Source: Mycobacterium syngnathidarum | GTDB taxonomy: Bacteria; Actinomycetota; Actinomycetes; Mycobacteriales; Mycobacteriaceae | Reading direction: 5' to 3' | DNA length: 64,000 bases | NCBI RefSeq assembly: GCF_001942625.1 | Contig: NZ_MLCL01000001.1 | Location: forward strand, 124,001-188,000 | Shown here: piece by piece, positions 53,816-62,900 of the stretch | Layout: every line of letters starts with the position of its first letter | How positions within the stretch are numbered: position 1 is the first letter of the stretch | Position numbers and translations under genes: made by a program | Notes under the pieces: model-generated | What the model saw: only the letters and a program-made list of their open reading frames with translations | Told to the model about the DNA's origin: nothing | The model's database searches: none

Positions 53816-54772
53816 CTAGTCCCCGTCTCCCCCGCTACTCGCCGCCGAAGCACCGCCCCCGTCTGCTGTCGCAGCCTTGGTGCTGTGTGCCGCGGCTCGG
53901 CCCCGCACTCCGCCGGTGACGGCGGTGGGCACCGATCCGAGGACGGAAACCGGGTCGATCTCGCCGCCGGTGGCCAGTGCTCCGGTCACCTTCTTGGACA
54001 TGCCGGCGACGTATCCGACGGCCGCACCCTTGACGGCCGAAACGCCCAGTGCGCGCTGGCCATAAATGCTGACCGTGCCCTGGGCGGCACCGCCGACGGA
54101 GTTGGCCACGGCGACGGTTCCCAGCCGGTTCCAGTCGTACCCGTTCTGATGACCTTTGGATTGCTGGATGTTCTGGATGAACAGTTCCTGCCCGAGGGCT
54201 TCGGCCGCCTCGACTCCGGATTTCTTGATGATCCGGTGCACGGTTGTCTTCGTCATCGCCTTGCCGAGGTCGGTCATGACGTCCTTCATCAGCACCATCA
54301 CCATGCGCTGGATCGCCGCGGACGTGCTCACTTCGATGAGCGGGATCTGGGCCGCCGATGCGCCGAAGGTCACCGAGGTTTGAGCCAGTGCCCAGGTGAT
54401 CTCGAACGCCGCGATGGCCAGCGATGTCAGAATCTGCAACTTCGTGTATTCGATGTTCTTGCCGGTACTCTCGGCGAGCTCACCGAGCGCCGCCATGGCA
54501 TCGGCGAGTTTGTCGACGGTGGCGTCACCGTCGAACAGCAACGCGAACTGCTGGTCGGCGGTACCTGCGGTGACGCCCTGCAGGACGGCACTGGTGCTGG
54601 CCCGCATCCGATTCAGTTCGGGGATGAGATCTCTCAACTGTTCGGCGCGGTCACCCCATTCACCGCCGATGCGGAACATGGCGTCTTCGTCGCCCTTCGG
54701 CCATTGCGATCCGACCAGGTACGACACCCATTGCAGGGGGCCGGGGATCTGCAGGGTCACCCGATCCCCCAT
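53816..54772 (-). CDS. WXG100-like toxin trunk protein without a toxin tip
   Basis: Protein of 318 aa. The N-terminal ~200 residues match the long WXG100-like trunk used by CpnT-type type VII toxins: IPGPLQWVSYLVGSQWPKGDEDAMFRIG and GEWGDRAEQLRDLIPEL, then helices with LLFDGDATVDKLADAMAALGELAE. The rest (GSVGGAAQGTVSIYGQ-type glycine-rich part and an Ala/Gly/Asp tail) shows no catalytic domain. So it is a trunk alone: either an accessory secretion partner or a toxin that lost its C-terminus. It opens the leftward trio with YbaB and WXG genes. Confidence 0.75.
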   Translation of the reverse strand: MGDRVTLQIPGPLQWVSYLVGSQWPKGDEDAMFRIGGEWGDRAEQLRDLIPELNRMRASTSAVLQGVTAGTADQQFALLFDGDATVDKLADAMAALGELAESTGKNIEYTKLQILTSLAIAAFEITWALAQTSVTFGASAAQIPLIEVSTSAAIQRMVMVLMKDVMTDLGKAMTKTTVHRIIKKSGVEAAEALGQELFIQNIQQSKGHQNGYDWNRLGTVAVANSVGGAAQGTVSIYGQRALGVSAVKGAAVGYVAGMSKKVTGALATGGEIDPVSVLGSVPTAVTGGVRGRAAAHSTKAATADGGGASAASSGGDGD

Positions 54773-54866
54773 CGGTGAAACATTCTATGCAGCATCGCAA
54801 TTCACGCTATTGCGCGCTACCGCAGACCGCCATGCCAGACGGCCTTGTTCGCCGAGAGTTCAGCTG

Positions 54867-56423
54867 CTATTGAGCCAACAGTCCCGCCAGGCTCAGCTGG
54901 TTGGCCGCGGTATAGACCTGTGCGTCGTCACGATCGCCGAATACTGCCGCGACGTCGTCGACCGTGGCGGTGCGCTCGGTGGCGACCTCCAACAGGGCCC
55001 GGCAGCGATCCACCGTGCCAGGCCCGGTCTGGGTTGCCATTGCGGTGACCGTGGCGTCGGGACTCCAGATGTCTGGCACGGTCAGATCGAGTTCGCCGGA
55101 AGTGTCGGTGCCGCCGCGATACCACTGACCGTTGGCCCACCAGTAGCAGAAACTCAGCAGCCCATTCCGATTTCGGGTGTTCAGCACCGAGTCGTTGACC
55201 CATGCGGGCGCTCCCCCGTAGAGATCGGGCAGTGGGCCACCGCCGTTGTAGGCAGCCTCGAGCAACTCGGAATTCCATTTCCCGCCGGAGAGCACGGCGC
55301 GGTCGCCAGGAAGCAGAAACAGAGTCGACCCGCTGCGGGCATCGCTCTCGAACCAGGCGTAGCCGGGGTAGATCCGTGGACCCCAACCCGATCCGACGCC
55401 GGCATAGGCGGCCGAGAGCACCGCCCAGCGGGCCAACAGGTCGGAAAGCGGCGGGATCTGGTCGGTGACCACAGCAGTGCGGCCGGCGGCCTGGTCCGCG
55501 GCCGCCGCGTCAGCAGCCCGAGCGGCGTCGCGTCCCTGGGCGTCGGGCCCGGCGGTGTAGCCGGCCAACCACACCGGCACCTGCCTGCGCGGATAGGTGT
55601 CGAGATCGTTGCGGTAATGCTCGGCCGCCACGATCTGGTCGTCCGGGAACGGCTCGTCACCGTAGTCGTAGTCGACGGTTGCCTGGCCGGTGTTGGTTAC
55701 GTTCAACAGCAGCCGCCACCACGGCCCGGCACCCATGCGGGCCGAGACCTCTCGGTGTTGGCGCACCAGGTCGGCGATCGACTGCGGCACCGGGACCAGG
55801 CCGGTACGGTCCTGGGCCCAGAATTGCAGTTGGGCTATCTGGGAGGTGACGGTGAAGGCGAACACCGCGGAGAACTCGTCCCACCCTTCCGGGCCGAGCT
55901 GAGCCAGCTGCTGCACGATCGCGTCGATGAGCCGGGAAGCCTCCTCGGCGGCCGCGGCATCCGCGCTGCTCGGCGCGTCGACCGGTGCGGGCGGCTCATC
56001 GACGATGGTGAAGTCGGCTACCGCCGACGGGTCCTCCGCGGCCGCGAGCCGGAACTGCTTCTCGAACTCTGCCATGAAGGCCGCTTCGTCGGAGACCTCA
56101 CCGTTCGATTGCGCTGCACCGTTGGGGGCCGCGACACCACTGGGCCGGGGCGCGGGCTCCTGAGCGCTGAACTCGTCGCGCGCCTGCTGAGGCGGAACCG
56201 ACGACGACACCTCTTCGATGCGGCCGGAGTCGCCCACCAGGAAGATCGACCGACCGACCGGGATGTCCAGGAACGCCATCGGATCACTGTCGTCGACCTC
56301 GACCGGTGCGTACACGCTCCAGCCCCTGTCGAAGCGATCGGCCGCCAGGCCGGCGGTCGGGTAGTCGAGTCCACGCGACCTGATCCAGTCTGCGACCAAC
56401 GAGATTGCCTGTGCCGCCTCCAT
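54867..56423 (-). CDS. Candidate composite immunity protein
   Basis: Protein of 518 aa, acidic and Trp-rich, with no signal peptide. Residues 1-75 (ISLVADWIRSRGLDYP, RGWSVYAPVE, RSIFLVGDSGRIEEVS) look like an Imm35/YrhB-type unit. Residues ~165-290 (QQLAQLGPEGWDEF, PWWRLLLNVTNTGQATVDYDYGDEPF, YRNDLDTYPRRQVPVWL) resemble YezG/DUF600-type immunity proteins. The C-terminal ~200 residues are unassigned (WFESDARSGSTLFLLPGD, SFCYWWANGQWYRGG). GGAAGG lies before ATG 56423. It lies downstream of the giant toxin-like gene on the same strand, the usual place for immunity genes. The functional call is inference. Confidence 0.5.
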   Translation of the reverse strand: MEAAQAISLVADWIRSRGLDYPTAGLAADRFDRGWSVYAPVEVDDSDPMAFLDIPVGRSIFLVGDSGRIEEVSSSVPPQQARDEFSAQEPAPRPSGVAAPNGAAQSNGEVSDEAAFMAEFEKQFRLAAAEDPSAVADFTIVDEPPAPVDAPSSADAAAAEEASRLIDAIVQQLAQLGPEGWDEFSAVFAFTVTSQIAQLQFWAQDRTGLVPVPQSIADLVRQHREVSARMGAGPWWRLLLNVTNTGQATVDYDYGDEPFPDDQIVAAEHYRNDLDTYPRRQVPVWLAGYTAGPDAQGRDAARAADAAAADQAAGRTAVVTDQIPPLSDLLARWAVLSAAYAGVGSGWGPRIYPGYAWFESDARSGSTLFLLPGDRAVLSGGKWNSELLEAAYNGGGPLPDLYGGAPAWVNDSVLNTRNRNGLLSFCYWWANGQWYRGGTDTSGELDLTVPDIWSPDATVTAMATQTGPGTVDRCRALLEVATERTATVDDVAAVFGDRDDAQVYTAANQLSLAGLLAQ

Positions 56424-56428
56424 CGCGT

Positions 56429-56665
56429 CTACCTTCCCGTGTTCTTCTGCTCGGCTTCGATCACATCGGCGAGCGCAGCGCGCTCGGCCTGGTGTTTGGC
56501 CAGTAGGGCTGCGCTGAATGCCGTCCACTCGGCATCCTGTTCCGGAGTCATCTGCGCACCGTTGACCTCGGATTCGATGTCGGGATGAGCTTCGTGGAAC
56601 TGCGTGAACAGCGCACTCATCTCCCGGCTGTGCCTGCGGTTGAGCTCGATTCTTCGTGGGTCCAT
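56429..56665 (-). CDS. 78-aa helical protein in the toxin operon
   Basis: Short, highly charged, entirely helical protein: MDPRRIELNRRHSREMSALF to KHQAERAALADVIEAEQKN. It may form a coiled coil. I chose ATG 56665, which has GGGGAG seven nt upstream, over the in-frame ATG at 56689. It lies 2 bp after the stop of the preceding small gene and 5 bp before the next ATG, so it belongs to the operon. The family is unknown; a chaperone or accessory role is possible. Confidence 0.6.
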   Translation of the reverse strand: MDPRRIELNRRHSREMSALFTQFHEAHPDIESEVNGAQMTPEQDAEWTAFSAALLAKHQAERAALADVIEAEQKNTGR

Positions 56666-56667
56666 GC

Positions 56668-56925
56668 CTACTCCCCACCCTCCTGACATAGCGCCAGCTG
56701 GTCGAACACTACGAGGGCGACCCGATCGGGATCGTCGACCGGATGCACCCGCAGGGTGTGATGCGGGTTCGGGGTGTCATCCACGATCACAACGGTTTTG
56801 ATGCCTGCGGGCAGGTTCGCCGGCCAGTCGATCTCGTCGGTGGGCTCGTCGACGAGGACGTGCGCGCGCTTACCGCGCAGCCCGGACTGGTCGTAGCGCA
56901 GCGGTGTGCGCTTCTGGCTGGTCAT
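56668..56925 (-). CDS. 85-aa protein coupled to the giant toxin-like gene
   Basis: Starts MTSQKRTPLRYDQSGLRGKRAHVLVD, with alternating strand-like segments (AGIKTVVIVDDTP, TLRVHPVDDPDRVALVVFD). The ATG overlaps the stop of the giant gene (ATGA), so its synthesis depends on the upstream message. Small size and coupling suggest an immunity or antidote protein, but no family is recognised. Confidence 0.55.
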   Translation of the reverse strand: MTSQKRTPLRYDQSGLRGKRAHVLVDEPTDEIDWPANLPAGIKTVVIVDDTPNPHHTLRVHPVDDPDRVALVVFDQLALCQEGGE

Positions 56926-59900
56926 GTGCTGTCCTCTTCCTGATCCTGATCCGGTCTGCCGTCATCGGGCCCCCGCATGGGCGGCAGATCGGGCGGGTTC
57001 TCCGGATCGATACCGAGATCTGCGTTCACACTGCCACGGCTGCGGGTGGAGCTGGCAATGATGGCCTCATAGATCTCATCGCCGACACGTCCCTTGGCGC
57101 GGTTTCGTTCCACGAGGTCCTCGAACGTCGGATTCTGTTCGTTCTCGTTCAGCCAGTCGGCGGTCGCGCGGTCTGCCATCAGGGACCGAGTCCAGCTGCG
57201 GATCGTCGCTCGCATCCCGTACATGGTCCTGGCCCGTTCCTCGACGCTCACTCCGTCGCGCAGAAGTTGGTCCCGCAGTTCCCGCATCCGCAGCTCGTAG
57301 TTGGTGTAGACGGTGCGGGTCTCCTCGTTGGTCAAGGTTCCCGCCGAATAGTGACTGTGGGTGGCGGCGTCGATGATGGCGTTGTACACGTCGTCACCGG
57401 CAAGGCCCTTGCGTTCGTACCGGGAGACGAGGTCTTCGAAGCTGGGGTTGCTCTCGTTGGCCGACATCCAGTCCGCGGCGGAGCGGTTCTCCATCAGTTC
57501 GCGCGTCCAGGACCGCAACGAGCTTCGCAGGCCGGACAGCGTCCTGGCCCGCTCCTCGGCGCTGAGGCCGTCGCGGATCATCTGCTCGTTGAGTGCGCGC
57601 AGGCCGAGTTCGAATTGCGAGTACACCGCGCCGGTCTCGATGTCGGACAGGCTGCCCGGTTCGAGCCGGCTGTGGGTGGCGCTGTCGATGATGGCCTCGA
57701 AGGCGGCGTCACCGACGAGCCCGCTCTCCTCGCGACGGTCGACCAGGTCGGCGAACGTCGGGTTGGTCGTGTTGGCCGACAACCACTCGGCCGCAACGCG
57801 GTTTTCCATCAACTCATATGCCCGAGCCCGCAAGGCGTTTCGAAGCTCAGTCAACTGCCTGGCACGGTCTTCGGCGCTGACACCTTCGCGGGTGAGTTGT
57901 TCGTTGAGCTCGCGCATCCGGAGTTCGCCATCGCTGAACAACGTGATGGCCTCGGATGTCGACAGCGTGCCCGGCTGATGGTCGGGCAGACCGAGGCGGC
58001 CGAGCGGATCCACGACGTCCGTGGAAGTGCCCAACCGCAGCGGGACGTCGTCAGCCGGATATCCCGTGTCGTGGTCGACCTCGACGTGGCCCGCCGGGCC
58101 GGGCAGATACTTCACGTAGTAGAGCGAGGTGTCGTCGAGCAGTTGGCGGCCGAGTGTCGGTTCGGCGATGGTGGCCAGCAGCGCGAGCTCGATCGGCTCG
58201 GGCAACCGCGGGTGATCGACTTCGAGTCGTGTCACGATCTCGTCGAGCACCGCCTGAGCCTCGGGACTGACCTCGTCACGCAGTTGGCGCACGGCTTCTT
58301 TGACACCGTCGAGTGACTCTTGCAAGAGATCCGGGTCGGGATTCCAGGTGAACCCCCTACGCGCCCATGCATTGCTGCCCTGCTCGTCGGACATCAACTC
58401 GATGCGGTCGACACCTGATCGCACGTAGTACTGCTCGAGTTCCGACACGAGCGCTTTCGAGAAACCTTTTCCGCGGTAGTCGGTGTTCGTGATTTCCACG
58501 AGGATGTTCTCGACCACGAGGTTGCCGTCGCCGTCGCGATAGAAGTGCCGCGTGATGAGGCCGATTTCGGTGTCGCCGCTGCGGATCGTGCCATGAAGAT
58601 CGAAACCCCGGCCGTCGAAGTTCGGTGCGGCTTCGAACTCGACCTGGTATGGCCCATACCTTCCGGACAGGTCCATCGCGAGCCGGCGGGCCGGTCCCAG
58701 GTCGGTGCTGTCCACTGCCTCGCCGAGCGGGTCGGCACAGCGCGTGTCCACACGTCGCGTGGCGGGATCCTCAGCTCGGTAGTCCTGTTGTGCCATCGCA
58801 TCGGCAGCCCCGAGATACTTGACCCCGCTCCAGTGCGTCCCGGTCAGCAGGTCGCGCCCGAGGTGCGGTTCCTCGACCGTGGCCAATGCCGCGATGTCGA
58901 TCGGCTCGGGAAGATCCGCCCGCCGAGGATCCAGCCGCCGCACAATCTCATCGAGGACCGCTCTCCCCTCGGCGCTGACCTCGGCGCGCAGCCGCACGGC
59001 AGACTGCTTGACGTCCTCGACAGATGCCCGCAACTTCTCCGGGTCAGGGTTCCAGGTGAAGCCCTGGCGCGCCCAGGCGTAGCCGCCGTCTTGTTCGGTG
59101 CGCAGCTCGATGCGGTCGACGCCCGATGCTACGTAATAACTTTCCAGCTGGGCTCGTACGGCTTTCGAAAAGCCCCGGCCACGAAAGTCCTGGTCAGGAA
59201 TCTCGATCACGTTCTGATGCACAACCAGATTTCCCGCGCTGTCTCGGACGTAGGTCTGCTGTATGAACCCGACTTCGTCATCGCCGTTGAGGATCAGGCC
59301 GCCGACGATGACCTCGCCACTGCGGTCGTCGGCGATCGCCCGGAACATCTCGACCCGGTATGGGCCGTAAACGCCGGACAGATCCGCGGCCAGTTGCCGC
59401 ACCTGTGCGGTGTCGAGGTTGTCGACGACCTGCCCCAATGGTTGTGCATAGCGGGCATCGACACGACGGGTGGTCGTGTCCTGGTCGCGGTAATTCTGTT
59501 GTCTTGCCCCGAAATCGGAGCCACCCGGAGGGCCCTTGACATCGCCGACGGCATCGGCAGCCTGAAGCGAGATCTGCAGCGGCACATCATCGCTGAGCCG
59601 GTCCACCGGGTCGCCGTTGTGGTCGAGGTAGCCGACGGCGACGCGGTCCACCGCGGCCTCGCCCCAGTACGGTGGCCACGGCGAGTATTCCCTGGTCTTC
59701 GGGTCGTAGAGCTGCACCCGCGTGCCATCGGTCACCGCGAGGTAGGCGTGCCCGCCCTGACGGCTGCCGTCAGCTGCCCAGCGGGACACCACGATTGCCG
59801 ACGACCGAGCCGGCCGGCCCAGCAGCTCGGTCTCGATGTCGTCGTAGGTGGCGAACTGGGAGCGGGACTGCGCCGCCTGGAACAGTGCCCAGGCCGGTAC

Positions 59901-62900
59901 CCCGGTGCGCGAGGGCGCGATGCGAATGTCGAAGGGTCTGCGGTAGATCGTCGACAACTCGCCGGCCACGCCGTAGGCGCAGTTGTCGTCGGCCGGGCGC
60001 GAAGCGGAGTCGCGCCCGAACAAGTTCTGTAGCCACCCCTTCAGACCGCTGCGGGCCGGAGCAACCGACTCCGGGTCCAGGTATTTGACGTAGTGCACGG
60101 CGTTGGTGTGTTTCCCAGCGGCGCCGTCCAGCAGTCGTTGGCCCAGATCCGGTTCCTCGCGAGTGGCGAGGTTCGCCAGATCGATGGGCTCCGGCAGCCG
60201 TGGATTGCCCGGATCTAGCTGTTGCACAACCCGATCGAGAATATCCTTGGCTTCCTCGCTGACGGACTCACGCAGCTTGCCGGCCGACATCTTCACCCGG
60301 TCGAGCGATTCCTGCAGCTGACGCGGCCTGGGGTCCCAGGCGTAACCTCGCCTGGCGAAGGCGAAGCTGCCCTTGTCGTGGGTGGTCAGCTCGATCCGGT
60401 CGAAGCCGGAGCGCACATACAGACGTTCCAGCTCGTAGGTCACGGCCTTGGAGAACCCTTGGCCGCGCATCTGCTTGTCATCGATGTGCAGGCCGGTGTG
60501 GGCTGCGACGAGGGTGCCGTCAGGGTCCCGTGAGAACTCCCGGATGATGGTGCCGATCTTCGTGTCACCGTCGAAGATGTCGCCGGTCAGCTGGACCGAG
60601 TTGGTCAGGTTCTCGGCGGTGAACTCAATGCGGTACGGGCCGTATCGCCCGGACAGGTCCCGGGCGAGCTGGCGAACCCGGGCCCGGTCGGTGGCGTTGT
60701 CGACCACGTCACCGAGCGGTTCGGCGTAGCGGGCGTCCACGAGCCGGGTGGCCGGATCCTGCGCACGGTACTCCGCCTGGCCCTGGAGGAAGTCTGAATC
60801 ACTCTGCGGGCCTTGCACATTGCCGACGGCATCGGCTGCGTCGAGCTGCAGTGGGACGTCGACGGTCATCGGGCCGACCGGATCGCCGTTGGTGCGCAGA
60901 TAGCCGACGGCGGTTTGCGTCACCGCATGCCGGCCCCAGTGCGGAGGCCACGGCGAGTACTTACGGGTGTGCGGGTCGTACAGCTGCACCCGACCGTCGA
61001 CCTTGACGGCCAGGTAGGCGTGACCGCCCTGCCGCCCACCGGCCCACTGCGAGGTCAGCACCGCGGCCCGCAGCGACGGATCTCCCAGCAGGGCCGCTTC
61101 GACCTCGTCGTACGTCGCGAACCGGGCATCGGATCCGATCGCCTGAAACAGCGCCCGGGCCGGCACGCCGCGGCGTGACGGCCCGACGTCGAGACCGAAC
61201 TTGCGGCCTTCGAACAGCGAGGACAACTCTTCGGTGACCGTGACGGCGCAGTTGGGCGGCCGGCGCCACAGTGCATTCCAGAATCGCCGGCCCCCAACCC
61301 GATCCCCGGCGGGTTCGACCGTCCGCAGCACCGGCGCGTGCCGACTCCGGCCCAGCTCGGTGCGGTGCTGTTCAGTGGTAACGGCGTCGGTACGCCCGGC
61401 GGCGACACGACCCAGGTTTGTCGTCGCCTCCGTGTTCAGGAAATAGGTGTGGTGGGTGCCGCCGGTCGGCACGCGGTTCATGGAAGACGGCGGTTCGGCG
61501 GTGACCCGCACGGCGCCAAAGGAATCCATGGCGGGGTCGGTGCCGATACCGATCCCGAGGATGCGGCCGTTGGAGCCGGCGGTGCGCCCACCCAACGCGG
61601 TGATCACGTCGCGCGACGAGGAGGCGACGAAAACGTTGTCGGCGCCGATCCCGAACTCACCCGCGGTACGCACCGGGCCGGTCCCGGGCGAGCCGACCAG
61701 GGACACGCTGCGGACCTGCCCGGCGAATCTCCCGTTCTGACCGGCGTATCCGGTGGTGGTCGATCCGTAGGAGTAGCCGAAAACATGATTGCCGGTGAAG
61801 TGGCTGCCATCGCCGGCGAGGGTGTCCCGGGCGGTGTTGAATGCCCGGATGTCGCTGTAGAGGATGTCACCGCCGGTGCGGGCCATGCCGTGCCCCGCGG
61901 CGCGTAGGACGCTCCAACCGCTCGGGGCGTCGTAGCCGATCCAGGCGATCGAGGCCGCCGACAATCCCGGATTCTGCTGCTGCACGGCCTGCAGGTGATT
62001 CAGTGCGGTCGTGGTGTTGAAGCCGAGCAGCGCGTCCGTCGTGGTGCCGACCCCCGGCACGTGCCAGGACACCGAGTCGGCGGTGTACGGGTCGGCGCCG
62101 TAGCTGAGCACGGCGCGGCCGTCGCCGCCGAATTCTGTTGCGTCGAAAGCCAACAGCAACGGTCCGGCCACCCCGGCCTGTGCGGCGTCCACGGCAGCCT
62201 TACGCAGTGCGAGGTCGAGTTTGTCCATCCGGCGGAGGAACTTGCGCTCGGCGCTGCTCAGCCGTTCTCCGCGATCCGCCTTGGACTGGAGCGCGTCTGC
62301 CTGTTGGCGCATCTGCTGCAGGACAAGGCGGTTCGCGCGGTCACGGTCGGCCGCGTTGATGCCCTCGGCATTGCCGATGTGCTGCGGATAGGTCTCGATG
62401 ACGGCGCTGCGTTGCTCGTCGGTCAGCCCGGACCACCAGCGGGCGTTGTTGGCCGCACGTGCCGAAGCCTCCTCTGCCGGCCCCCGCGGATTACGCAGTT
62501 CGTCGGGGCGCACCGGCGGTATGCGATGCGACAACGCGTCGTCTGCCACCTGCCGAACCAGGTCGTGACGAGCGGGTTCCGTTGCGGTACCGGCTTCTTG
62601 CCGGACCGCGTCGGCCTCTTGCTGGTTTGCCGGCTCCCCGAGCATGGTGTCGGTCCGGCCCGGATGATCGGTGGCGATCCAGTCCACGCCCAGATCTCGC
62701 GCGAATTGCACGTCGGCTTCGTTGTTGACCGTCCAGCAGTAGGTGGCCAGCCCTCGTGCGGCCGCTGCCCCGACAAGTTCGGGGTTGTTGCGCAGCATGT
62801 CGATCGACGGACCGATCGCGGTGGCGCCGACGATGCCGGCCAGATACCGGGCCGACGGGCCCAACAGAACGGTGGGGACGTACGGGGCGGCCATTCGGAC

